In this document: in pieces, positions 48,213 to 59,207 of the stretch
How positions within the stretch are numbered: the stretch's first letter is position 1
Layout of the letters: each line of letters begins with the position of its first letter
NCBI GenBank assembly: GCA_963969365.1
Contig: OZ017748.1
Span: 2,787,001-2,851,000, forward strand
DNA: 64,000 bases
Reading direction: 5' to 3'
Origin: Asterochloris sp. CNOR1
Lineage: Eukaryota > Chlorophyta > Trebouxiophyceae > Trebouxiales > Trebouxiaceae
Position numbers and translations under genes: made by a program
Notes under the pieces: model-generated
Database searches by the model: none
The model's input: the letters and a program-made list of their open reading frames with translations, nothing else
Told to the model about the DNA's origin: nothing

Positions 48213-51200
48213 ATGCTGCAGTCCTTTGGACACCGCATGGCAGGAGGCTCGGCAGATGAACTAGCCCAGGTGGGCAGCAGAAGTTTAACTGCAGCCTGCT
48301 GATGAAAGTCTGCGTGCCCTGGCTCCTGTCTGCCCTTTCCTTACGGCACAGCTACCCTCGAGACTGCCTGAAGCCTCCTGTCCTGGCCTTTACCCCCAAG
48401 CATTTAGGGCGCACTGAGGCCCATTGCTCCCATGTGCAGGCCATTGAGATCATTGCTGGCAGATTCTTCTTCACCCCCCTTCGCACAACAGATGGCCTCC
48501 GACAGTCAGAAATTGCACATGCCTCCCTCTGTTTCAACATTGACAATGAGCTAGTGAGCCAGCAGTGGTCTCTTCCTGCCTTGCTGCAGCCAGAAATTAC
48601 GGATGATTGCTCATCATGATCTGTTCTGCAGCAATCTGCCAGCTGATCTTCAGCCACGGTGTCAGGGGCATGCTGCATGACGCTCTCAGCCTGTTGGCCT
48701 GGAGCTACTGCATCTCCTGCCTTGCCGCAGCCAGTTGTTGCTCATTGGCAATCATCACAAGCTGTCCTGTAGCTGCAACAGCCAGCCCCTTCTTCAGCCA
48801 GTGCCTGGAGCACTTCACAAACTGCATTGCAGGTGTATGAGCCCTTTTATGCTGACTTTGGGCCTCTCAATCTTGGCCTGGCTTTCAGCTTCTGCCAGAA
48901 GACCAAGCGCCTGCTGGAGGTGGGCATGAGCCTCCACAGAGGAAGCTGCCTGAGAAGCTGAGAAAGCAGGCTGCAAGTCACCAACTGCCTGCAAAGGCTG
49001 GCTTCAATGGCTGGAACATGCTTCTGTCTCAAAGCCATCTCAGACCTTGCCTGCAGGAAGGAGACCGGCTAAAAAAGCGCGTCTACTTCTGCACGGGCCC
49101 CCATGTGCACCAGAAGGCAAATGCAGCAGTGCTGGTGAGTGCCTAAACCCTGCAGTCTATACTTGGCTGTGGAGGCAGATATCCTTCACGCACACACCAG
49201 CAATGCAGCAGCTCAGGCTGTCACTCTTAGTCTAGCCAGCTTCTCTGTAAAATGCAACCCAGGCTTCTTGATTTGAACAGCAAGCAGCACCGGTGCTGGC
49301 TGCCAGACATCCTCTGATGTGGTAACTCGTGCCGCCCTGCATCTTCTAGGTGGTGTTCCCCGCAGCCAGTAGCCAAAGGGCACTGGCTCTCAGTGTATGG
49401 GAAACCCTTGTGGTGCAGGTGGGCATCTTCCAGGTGGTCTTCCTGCAGCGCACCCCTGAGCAGGCTTACTCCCGGGTACAGAGCCTGCAGCCCTTTGTGC
49501 CCTTCCGCGACGCCTCCTGCGGGCCCCCTTCTTTCCACCTCACAGTGCTGGACTGCGTCCGGGTGGGGCAGCAGCTGCGGGCATCTGGTGGCCCGTCCTT
49601 GCTCCCTGGCAGCTGACAGCAGCAGCTGCTCAGCCTTGGCACAGCACTCTGCAGCAGCTGCATGGCGCTTGCTTGCAGCATGCCGCCCAGACGCAGCCAG
49701 CACATCACATGGTGTTGAGGACTGAGACGTGCAGCAGGCCCCGTTCTTTGGAGCGGCATTGCTTCCAACTTTCAGATAAACAAGCAGCATGTCGCAGCAG
49801 CAGCAGCATGTGTCAGATTCAGCTGCAATGTCCCCTATGACTTGGCACCCTCCTCCCATGAAAGGCAACGTGCTGCAGGGGATTGCCCGTGCCAAGGCTG
49901 CCGGCTTCATTGACTGGGACCAGCCAGGCTGCACCTTCAGCCTGGAGGAGTATCTGCACTATGAGCAGGTTGAGAATGGGGACCTCAACTGGATCGTGCC
50001 GGGTGGGCCATGCTGCCTGCTTCACACCTGCTTCTGGAGAGCCCTGTCTTCTATCTCCCCTGTTGGCTGTGCAGCAGGGCAGGGCTGCAATGGTCCCCCA
50101 AAAATGCTATGCACGCCTTGCCCCTGTGGAAGCAGCTGTATACAGCAGCGGGTGGAAGCTCACTGCTGTCTGCCTGTCCCAGGCCCTTATACACCCACAC
50201 ATTTCGTCCTGCAGGCAAGCCGCACACTCGTGCAGACTCATGTGAAGTCGGACTGGAGCCTTCTGTCCTGCAAATCAGCTTCCCCTTGGGGCCTTGCACC
50301 AGGGTTTTCTTTGTTTCCCCCGCTCACCCCTAACCTCTGCCCTGCAGGCAAGCTGCTGGCCTTTTCAGGCCCTTCTGCGGTGCCCCGCGTCTTCTACGGC
50401 TACAAGTCCTTTGTGCCTGAGGACTATGACACGTACTTCAAGAAACGGGGGGTGAGCGTGTGAAGCGCATGACTGGCTGCCTCTGGTGGTCTGCCTGACA
50501 GGTACAGCACACCATGCTGCGTGGGGCATAGCCAAGAGGCAGTGGGCACAACAGTGGACAAGCTCTGGCCTGTGTTGCGGCAGGTCGTTTGACTTGCAGT
50601 CTGCTTGATGCATCTGCAGAAGGCACTGTATGACGCTGCGCGTGTCACCTTTGACCTTATTGCCTCTTTGCCAGCCCCTTGTGGCTGGAGAAGCTGCCCT
50701 GAAGCTTTCAACTTGGCTGCCAGGTGCGCGCCATTGTACGCCTGAGCAGTGCCACGAATGACGTCGTACGCTTCACAGCTGACCATGCCACATCGTCACT
50801 TGATTCATTTCTTGCTTGTTGCAGGTGCACGCCATTGTGCGGTTGAACAAGGCGATGTATGATGCTGCGCGGTTCACACGTCTGGGCTTTGCACACCACG
50901 ACCTGTACTTTCCCGACGGCAGCTGCCCTTCCGAACTCATCAGGAACAAGTTTCTGCAGATTGTGGAGGCTGATGAGGGTGAGCTGTCAGCTCTTCATGG
51001 CTGCAGCCATGCTTGGCAGCAGTAAGCAGCTGAGTGGGTGCATGCGGCATGTGCACCTCTCTGAGCACAGTCTGCCTCGAGGTGCATTACGCTGTGCTGC
51101 ACGCTGAATCATGGTGTGCTGGCACTCCTTCATGTGATGCAAGGCTGCTGAAGTGTCCACTCTGCTGGCAGACGGTTCAGGCTGAGGAGGGTGAGGCGTC

Positions 51201-54083
51201 TGCCTGGTTTGCTGCTGATGCTGAGCCTGGCTGCTGCTGTAACCAGCTGCTGTTTGCATGCACTGAGAGTGATCTGTGTCTGCTCAAATTTGCTGCAAGC
51301 CATCTGTTAAGTGGTGCTAGCCATGCTGACCTCAACATCCAAAGAATGCTGGCAGCATGGATCATCTGGGGCTTGGGCGGCGCATTGCATGCTGTGCCTT
51401 GAAATGGGCCTCTGCACAGATGGCAAGCAAGTGGGCTCAACACGGCTGCTCTGCTGATGCGCTGTGCTCCACGGCCTGCAGGTGCCTTGGCGGTGCACTG
51501 CAAGGCGGGACTGGGCCGCACAGGCGTGCTGATCTGCAGCTACATGATCAAGCACCACGGGTTCACCGCGGAGGAGGCCATCGGCTACATCCGCATCTGT
51601 CGCCCGGGCAGCGTGATCGGCCTGCAGCAGAACTACCTGATCCAGATGCACGGCAAGCTCGTGCGGGAGGGGCAGCTGTATCGACAGCAACTCATGTCAC
51701 AGGTGAAGCCTGGGGCGCATTGGGGTGGTGCACATGAGGCATCTTTGCACTGCTCTGCATCCACAAGGGGGCCTACGGACCCGGCCTGCACCGTATTGCC
51801 AGCAGGGTAGCAGCTGCTGGCCACGCAGCTGCACCGAGGCTTGCTGTTTTGTGCCGGCCATGCTGCTGGCTGTCAGTACTGCTAGCCACCAGTGCTGCAA
51901 CTGCACACCCAGGCGCCTTACACTGTCCAAGGAGCCAAACAGACTGAAGGACTCAGTTGCCCTCCCCACAATGCAGAGTGCGTCTGCGGTGTCGCCCCAC
52001 CTGGAGCGCATGCAGCCAGCTGTGGAGACACGTGGCATGGCCGCGCAGCGTGCTGCAGCAGCTGCAGGCAGCCTGCTCAAGCCTAGTGAGCGGTCTGCCT
52101 GACTTGACATGTTCCATGCTTGACAGCATTGCAGGGTCATGCGCGGTGCAGCATGGCCATCTGTGCAGCATCGGCTCCCTGAGCATGTTGTTGCCCTCTG
52201 GCAATGTGGCCAGCATGACTGGGAGCTGAGGAAGTGTCCCTCACGCCAAGCCAAGCAAGCTAAGCAGGGCAAAGGTGCTGAAGGCACCTGCTCCATGGCC
52301 ACGCAAGCACCAAAACAACAAAGAGACAACACTGCTCAAATGCTGTCCTTCAGGTGAGCGTCCCTCCTCAGCGGCAGCGCTTCGGAAGGCAGCATTGTCA
52401 GGCAGAACTGTAGATGCGGCCCCTGCCGGTGGGCGCCTGGTGCGCTCTGTGTCGCTCTCTGGGGGCGGCCAGGAGGCCCAGTCAGCCTCTCCTGCAGCCG
52501 GCAAAAGTACCAGCAGCAGCAGCCACAGCAGCAGCCGAACTGCCGGCAGGTGCGCAGAGATTTAGAATTTGATCAGGACACTGCAAGTGCTTTGATCTTT
52601 GCAGCACAGGTTTTGGGGTGCATGGGAAAAAGTGCTGCTGCACCCGGCCACTGGGAGGCCTTTTGGTTTTGACAACACTGTCTCGCGCTTGATGGTGGCT
52701 GCGGCAGCAGGACACACATCTGCAGCCCCGCAGGCTGCACTGTCCAGATCCATGATGGCCCCAGGTGCCGCACACACTGCTCAACACACTCTGGCAAAGT
52801 GCGTCCATGGACGTATGCCTGCTGCCCTGCAGCATGGCCACACCTTGTAACCTCCGAGGCTCAGCGTTCCCTGCTGTCAGACCTGCTTACAGCCCACACA
52901 TGGGGCCCCTGCTGTCTTACAGGTTGGCTAGCTTCCTGACCTCCAAGCCCACCTCGCTGAACCCCTTTGGGCGGTCCACCTTATCCGGGGGCAGCAGCCC
53001 AAGTACCTCTTCAGCTGCCCGTGCCAGCCTGTACTCCAGTGCCAGCAATGACATCCCTGCAGCTGGCAGGCCCTCCAATAGCGGTGGCACCAGCAACCGC
53101 GCATTCTACCCCGGCACCAGCAGCAGTGACGCTTCCAGCAGCCGCTCCACAGCTGTGGGCCCCCTGCAGGCGGGCATGGGCAGCCTTGCTGCAGCCGGTG
53201 CACCTTACCTGAGCAGTGCAGGGCTGGCAGGCAGCAGCAGCAGCAACAGGATCGCCCGCCCAGGGGTCACACGTGCCCTAGCCCCCAATGGCCAGCCCAG
53301 AAAGGTGGGCTGGTCATGCCTTGTCTACCTGTGATCGCTTCATTGTGTGGCACGTGGAGATGAGGTTGCCTCTGGATCCAGCCTTGCAGCCTTCAGTGCT
53401 TCTGGCCAGGTTGCCCGTGCTGTAAGGCGGGGTTGCTGAAGTTCCAAGCCCCTGCCTAGCTTTGGCAGCCAGGGGACAGCATCATGAGAAGGGGCCTCTA
53501 CATGCGCAGGTGCCAGGAGCACCCCTGCTGTCCATGTGTCAATGGCCCTCCTGCAGCCAGGGCAAGGCGGCAAAGTATCTGACATTGGCTTGATCATGCA
53601 GGCGTCAGCAGCACTGCCAAAGGCGGCTGACCTGAGTTAGACAACTGTGGGTGCAAGCAGCCCTGTCAACTTTGACCGACCTAGGTTCAACTGCTGTGAG
53701 TGCTGACAGCCCTGCCACAGCTGCCTGGCCTGGGTGGAATTGCTGTGGGTGTCCACCAGCCCACACGCAGACGGGATGAGAAAGCAAGCAAGCTGACCTG
53801 GCTGGTGTTGCTGCAGCTACCAACAGCCCTCTTGCAGCCGGGCCAGGGTGGCAAGGCTTCAGATGTGCTGACGGATGGCGAGGAGGTCCAGGAGGGCACC
53901 TGGCGCATCGGCACCTCTGCAGCTGTGGCCACCCCAGGGGCAGAGGCTGCCTCCAGTCGGCTGACGTCACGCAGCCATGTTCCTCGTGAGTCTGTTGAAG
54001 GGTGCAGCATGGCATGCAGCAAGCACTGTTGTGGCACAGCCTGTGTAGCCACCTATCAAGTTGTCAGGCTGAAAGGCAGGTAG
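48213..54083 (+). CDS. CDC14: CDC14-type dual-specificity protein phosphatase
   Basis: Catalytic-part exons 48213-48269, 48440-48553, 48833-48919, 49057-49134, 49419-49562, 49879-50002, 50348-50451, 50825-50978 and 51482-51702 all agree in phase. Family marks are [108 protein letters not shown] and the active site [15 protein letters not shown] with the catalytic Cys. Next comes [20 protein letters not shown]. The tail exons 51977-52085, 52354-52549, 52923-53304 and 53817 onward are Ser/Ala-rich and disordered, with many possible CDK or basophilic sites. The last exon may read to 54083 or splice at 53985 to a stop at 54388. Known: CDC14 reverses CDK phosphorylation at mitotic exit and also works at basal bodies and cilia; land plants lack it. 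Confidence 0.92.
50620..50780 (+). repeat. Two decayed copies of CDC14 exon 8 inside intron 7
   Basis: Real exon 8 starts CAGGTGCACGCCATTGTGCG and includes AAGGCGATGTATGATGCTGC. The intron contains CAGGTGCGCGCCATTGTACG at 50721 and AAGGCACTGTATGACGCTGC at 50620, each continuing with further matches (about 24 of 29 bases in the second). The copies are about 104 and 230 bases upstream of the matching exon positions. Neither keeps a usable frame and splice-site set. Confidence 0.75.
51168..51196 (+). repeat. Decayed copy of the 3' end of CDC14 exon 8 in intron 8
   Basis: CAGACGGTTCAGGCTGAGGA then GGGTGAG matches the exon end CAGATTGTGGAGGCTGATGA then GGGTGAG (22 of 27), including the donor site, about 210 bases downstream. 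Confidence 0.55.
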
Positions 54084-54388
54084 CAGCCTGCATGAGCCTG
54101 ATGGGTTGTCCATGCGATTCCCTGCATACTTAGAGCTGGTATGGCCCAACCCATGCCAAGTCCCTGCACGCACTGTATAGCGAGGCAGCGTGACCTCACT
54201 ATAGATGTGTACCCTGCAGCATACGAGTCCCAGCGTGCTAAGCCCCGCTACCAGTACTAGTGTGATCCATTGCCCGGCATGACAGGCAAGGGCCCGGTTG
54301 AGAGCTGTCCAGCAGAGCAGTTGCAGGCAGCCCATGCCGGGTGTTCACCTCAGATATGTTAGTCGCGTGGGATGGAGAGACAGCCTAG

Positions 54389-54780
54389 TACTTTACAGTT
54401 GAACTTCAGGGTCCCCGCCTCACATGATGCTCAAGCAGCGCATCGGCCCACCAGACTCCCCCTCAAAACTCCAAACCAAATCTCCTTGGCCCTTGCAGAA
54501 ATGCAAGCCATTCTGCTTTTTCATATGCAAACCTCCTGTGCTGCACACTTTAACATCTGGTGAGGTGTTGATCTGTCTGCCAATGACATGTAACATACAA
54601 ACTTCTGTATAGCTCAAGCAAAACGATGTTTGCGAAAGAATTCGGCTGCGAGGGTTTGCGTTGAAGTCAGCAATGCAAAGGGCAGCATAAGAAGTCAAGC
54701 AGCAAAACGTTGGGAGTAATGGTGAAACTTGAGTGAGCAGGAGCCCCCTTGTCTCTGCAACAACTTCTGCTGTGCAACGG
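54389..54780. other. Spacer right of CDC14
   Basis: No supported coding frame. It holds the 3' ends of CDC14 (plus) and of the unassigned minus-strand gene. Confidence 0.35.
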
Positions 54781-55740
54781 CTATGTCTGGAGCTGACTCT
54801 GTGTTGTGCTGTGCGGCGCCATCAGCGATTCTTCGGCAAAGCGGCGAATCTCCACAAGCTCATGATACGAGTTTCGGATGCGGCGGACAAAGTACCTGCC
54901 CACACCAAAGTTGCGGGTTGCCAAGCCCCCCTGAGTCAGGCGCATGAATTTGTGGATTGTGTCAAGGCGGGGGGAGAAATCGGCTGTGTTGATCACCTAC
55001 AGAAGCAGCCAGGCCAGCAGGTGAGAATGACAAGCCCCAGATGGAAGCTGTATGCGATGCTAAAGTAGAGGCAGCAGCTCCTAGTTATGGCGGCTGAGTG
55101 ATTTGAACACGGCACTTGCAGGCAGCACGACAGCTCGTGTCATCCATGAAAATTGGTATGCCATTGTTCGCACCAGCAGCAGCCTGCACTTTTGGGTGGT
55201 TTGTAGTTGCAAGTGCACGCATGGCCGGCAATTCAAGGGTAGGGAAGGGCAGCCTTATCGGAACAGGCTGCCAAGTCGCCCATCCGCGCGCCTGGGCACC
55301 GAGCAGAGCAGACCTGCCAGCAAGGCAAGCTGTGTGTGAAGCGTGCTACCTGACCTGTGATGGACTAAGGGGCCATGTGTGTCAGGGCTGCAGCCACCAA
55401 TGCACGCTTGATCACTGTCAGCTGCCTGTGCAGGCCTTGCCTGGAAGAGTGGGCGCAGAGCCTGGCGCACAATGATGTCTGGCGCACTGTACAGGATGGG
55501 CAGATCCAGGACCAGGGCCATGCGTCTGGGGGTGGTCAGCACTGCCACAAGGGCTGCTGGCGGCCACAGCTTCCGCTGCTCCCTGCCCAGCTTTATCAGC
55601 TGAGCGTCGTGCTCCACATAGGTACTCTTCCTGGGGTTCGAGGGGTCCCCCTGCAGGGTTCCAGCGGGGGCAGGGGTGGCCACTGCTGAGAGGAGGGAGC
55701 AAGAGGAGTGACCCACTGACACACCTCACCAAACACAGGG
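54781..55740 (-). CDS. Unassigned protein-coding exons
   Basis: Two minus-strand exons look genuinely coding but I cannot assign them. The first (about 55689-55440, after CTCTCAGCAG) encodes PSNPRKSTYVEHDAQLIKLG and later PPAALVAVLTTPRRMALVLD and PILYSAPDIIVRQALRPLFQ; a GC donor (CAG/GCAAGG) may end it. The second (about 54996-54781, after TTCTGTAG) encodes NTADFSPRLDTIHKFMRL, GLATRNFGVGRYFVRRIRNS and ELVEIRRFAEES, then a stop. Between them a frame from 55222 (MRALATTNHPKVQAAAGANN) could be a middle exon or the start of a separate small protein. The basic, amphipathic second exon resembles organellar ribosome or assembly factors only in composition. Whether these are one gene, two, or the 3' end of the TilS transcript is open. 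Confidence 0.35.
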
Positions 55741-56482
55741 TTGTCTACCCATGGACTGTGTCAGACTGTGAAGAGGTCACAAGGTGCAAAGCCAGGCGCA
55801 GGGCTGTAGCAGCAGATGGAATGGGAGCCCGCTGACGTCGCTGGCGCAGGGGCGGCTGGGGCCAAGCAAACTGGCAGCTGCCAGGCCAAGCATGGAGCCC
55901 ATTGCATGCCAATGGTGGTGTGAGCACAAGCATGTGCAGCCTGGGGCAGGAGCCATGCAGAGCCGTTTTGCATGAGACCAGGCCCACAGAGTAGTGCACC
56001 AGCTGAGCCTCAAACACTGGTCCAACCATCCAGCAAATCGTGCCCAGGCGCAGCAAGGCTCACTCAAGGGTCCTGCAGGCTGCACGGTGGGCAGCCAAGC
56101 AACAAACCTGTCCCTCTCCAAAAGGCGTGACATGCATGTCAAGTGAGACAGGCCCAGCCCCCGGGTCATGCAGACTGAGGGGTGCGTGCTACCCTGAACA
56201 TAATTCATGCAAGCCACACCCTGACCCATGGTAAGCTTGAGGTGCTGAAAGTATAGCAGCGCTCAACTGAACCACGGCAGCTTGACGGGCGCTGAGCGAT
56301 GCACAGCCTGTCCCACAATGTGACCAAGCCACATCAGGGGTGTCCCCAGCCAGCCACGAACATTGATAGGGAGGCTGCAGAGTGTCTGGCCAAGCGAGCA
56401 CCAAGCCAAGCATCCCCCAGACCTAGACCCAGACCCAGACAGGCCTGACGCGATGTCAGTGAGTGTAGCTGGGGGCTCACCT
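55741..56482. other. Region downstream of the last clear TilS exon
   Basis: Open frames on the minus strand here are rich in Cys and Trp and carry no family signal. It may hold the last TilS exons or its 3' UTR. No RNA gene or repeat seen. Confidence 0.35.
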
Positions 56483-59084
56483 CAGGGTCCGGCAGGCCGA
56501 CGTGAACCACGGGACGCCCGCCCAGCAGCAGCGCCCCGGCCTGCTGCCTCAGCACATCATCCAGCTCAGAGCACGCGCCGCACACGCGCAGCAGGTCCGC
56601 ATGCAGGCTGCGCGGCTGCTGCAGGGCAGCAGTCCCCGCCAAGCCAGCTGCTGCAGCAGCCTCCCCGGTGCTGTGCCCCCTCACAGCCTGGATCACTCGC
56701 GAGCGGGGCTGCCTCTCTGCCCGACGCCCGCCCTGCCCGGGCCCAGCCTGGTAGGCGTGCTGCTGCTGACGGTGCTGCTGCTGCTGCTGCTGCTGCGGCC
56801 AGTGCACAGCCTGCCTGGCAGCGCCACCCTGCGCGCCATTCGGCGCGGCTGCTGCCGCACTGGGGGCTGCACTGTACAGGTGGGCGGGTGGGGGCCCCCA
56901 AGCGCTGCCAACCTGCCCAACAACATCTGCAGGGAGCGCAGGGGCTGGCAGGTGCTGCATGAGCGCCCGCAGGTGGTTACGCAGGTAGTCCTCGTCAATG
57001 TTGGTGGGGTCCCGCACCCAGCGAACGCCCTGCTCCCGCAGGAGCGCCTCCAGCTCGTGCTTGTGCATGTTGAGCAGAGGGCGCAGGTTGAGCACGGGGG
57101 CTTGGCCCACCCCGCCCTTGGCTGCAGGGCAGCACACTTCCACCATTGCACACTCAGCAGGCGCCAAGGGGTGAGCATGGGGGGTCTGACCCTCACCACC
57201 CTTGACTGCAGGGCAGCATGATGCCCAACAGCATGCCCACATCGCACAGAGCAGCAGCAGGCGCTTGTGCAAAAGTGCATGCCAGAGAGCAGAAGGCATG
57301 CTGGAGGCCAGCAGTGGGGAGCAGGACCGCACCAGCGTGCAGGAGCAGGCCTCACGTGAAAGGTCCCAGACCGCGCTCATGATGCCGGCCAGGCCTGCAA
57401 TACCGCTGGCCCTGGTGGCGCGCATGAGGACAGTCTCTGCCTGGTCACCTGCGGGCAGCAGTGGTGGTGGTGTCATCCCCCCGGGGCCGCAACTGCATGC
57501 GCGACGCGGCCAGCCCCATGCACCCCATGTCAGGAGGAACAGCTGCGTGGAGAGCGCTTCTTTGGCTGCCAGACACTGACTCGGTGACCTTCAGGTGTGG
57601 TGACAAGCCCAGCCAGCAGGGTGAGGCCTCGCACTGCCATGCATGGCCAGCCTGCTGCTGCCAAACTGGTGGGCAGCTGTGTTTGTGGCGGCAGGCAGGC
57701 CATGCCGCTGTGCAGGGGCAGCTGACCCGCATGCCGTCCTGGCAGCACAGCATCAATCCCTCAGCAGCTGACCGGCGTGGTGCCCCAGCAGCACGACGTT
57801 GCTCCCTAGCTGGTAGGCGGCTGCCTGCAGCGCGTCCTGGCGGGCGAGCCGCGCAAGCCGCATTGTGGGGCGCGCACTGGTCGCCCACCGCACCTCTGCC
57901 TGCAGTGGGGACACAACAGATGGGTGACTCCCTCCCTTGCAGAGCTCATTGGTTGGAGGAAGATGCAAGAGCATCAGCTGGACAGCAGGGTATGCCACGG
58001 CTTCCCTTGAGGCATGCACGCCAAGTGTCATTGACAAGCGATTTGCCAAGAGAGCATCTGCAGGGCAGTCACTCCCAGCCCTGCAGGTGTGCGTTTCTGC
58101 AACCTGCTGGGTTGGAAGCCACACCGCCCACCCATCATAGGTGACACCCAGGGCAGGCTGTCACCGGCCTCACGCAACTCACCTGCAGGGCGGTCATGCC
58201 CAGGCTGCGTGCGTGCTGCGCGCCCACAGCGGCCTCCCACACACTCTCCGCCCGCAGCCCATGGTCCACGCAGACAGCGGCCACAACTTGCCGGGAGTCG
58301 GCGTCCCCAGCAGTGCCAGCAGCCTTGGGCCCATCCAGGCTGCCGGCTGCTGCCGAAGCCGCTCTGCCTGCTCTGTCACGAAGTGAAGTCAGCGGGCTGC
58401 TTGCTGCTGCGGGGAGAGGGCGCTCTGCTGCGGGCTCCTGGCGAGGAGGATTGGGCAGCAGCCTGACTTTGAAGTAGCTCTGCTGCGGGGGCGGGGGCGG
58501 GCGCTCCATGCCCTGCGTTGCAGGGCTGTCATGGTCGCCTGACGAGATGACTGGGAGGTCCAACTGCTGGCGAAGCTGGTGCACCGGCCAGAGGAACTGC
58601 GGGGCAGTCTCGGGGGTGGGGTTCACCAGGTCTGCTGGCGCCACGCTGTGCAGGGCCTCTGCAATCTCAGCAGTCGGCGGCTCTGCAGGGCACCAAGTGC
58701 TGCGTCACAGCCAGGAGCATCAGTGGGATGCTTCAGGCAAGGGGGCGCCGTGGAGGCTTGACATGCAGGCGGTCCGGTCATCAATCATGCTGTGTTTTGG
58801 ACAGCTCGGGCAGCAGACAGCATTGCTCAGCATAATAGCACGATGCAGCCCAGCCGCAGAAACTGCTGAGCAAGAGCCACACCTGCTGCCCGTGTCCACC
58901 ATGCAGTGAGAGTCGTCAGCGCCATGCTGTCAGGCCCAGCAGACAGAGCAACAGCCACATTGCTGTTAGGGCTGAGCCCAATGCGGGCCATCTCTGCTGC
59001 AAAGCGCCTGGCCAGTCTCGCTGAAACTGACATGTGCCCTTCACGCCAGGCGCAAGGCTGCCGAAATGCGGGCAATCCCGTCAA
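56483..59084 (-). CDS. tilS: tRNA(Ile)-lysidine synthetase
   Basis: Starts at 59084 (MTGLPAF) or the internal Met at 59033 (MSVSARLARRFAAEM). The PP-loop ATP motif is SAGPDSM (SGGxDS in most relatives). Then come VDHGLRAESVWEAA, GSNVVLLGHHAG spliced to DQAETVLMRATRASGIAGL, and LNLRPLLNMHKHELEALLRE with VRWVRDPTNIDEDYLRNHLR. This order is diagnostic for TilS, which converts the C34 of tRNA-Ile(CAU) to lysidine so that it reads AUA. In plants and algae it serves plastid translation. Oddities: a Pro-rich insertion of about 100 residues between the PP-loop and VDHGLR (about 58644-58320), a poly-Gln run from a CTG tract at 56773-56796, and G-to-A in SGGxDS. The clear coding part ends at the donor next to 56482; terminal exons are unresolved. 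The start is only 123 bases from the next gene's start. Confidence 0.85.
56773..56796. repeat. CTG/CAG tract encoding poly-Gln in TilS
   Basis: About eight uninterrupted CTG units; on the minus strand they read as a Gln run (PQQQQQQQHRQQQHAYQ). It lies in the C-terminal part, beyond the catalytic core. Confidence 0.75.
57173..57218 (-). repeat. Decayed copy of a TilS exon start, 83 bp away
   Basis: The exon start at 57134-57090 on the minus strand, with its CTGCAG acceptor, is duplicated at 57218-57173 with about 80 per cent identity. The shared frame reads CCPAAKGGVGQAP in the real copy and CCPAVKGGEGQTP in the other. Confidence 0.7.
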
Positions 59085-59207
59085 ACATTGACATCAGGTG
59101 CACCTGGAATGCGTTCATGAGACAAACTAGGCAGGCATGGTGGCGTGGCGGGTCCTTGTTGACCAGCAGTTTTCGTATTTGTTGCTTGACATGAACCAGC
59201 GGCGCAC
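59085..59207. promoter_or_regulatory. Compact bidirectional promoter of TilS and the CH-domain gene
   Basis: Only 123 bases separate the two outward start codons, so regulatory sites and 5' UTRs of both must overlap. No TATA box is evident. Confidence 0.5.
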
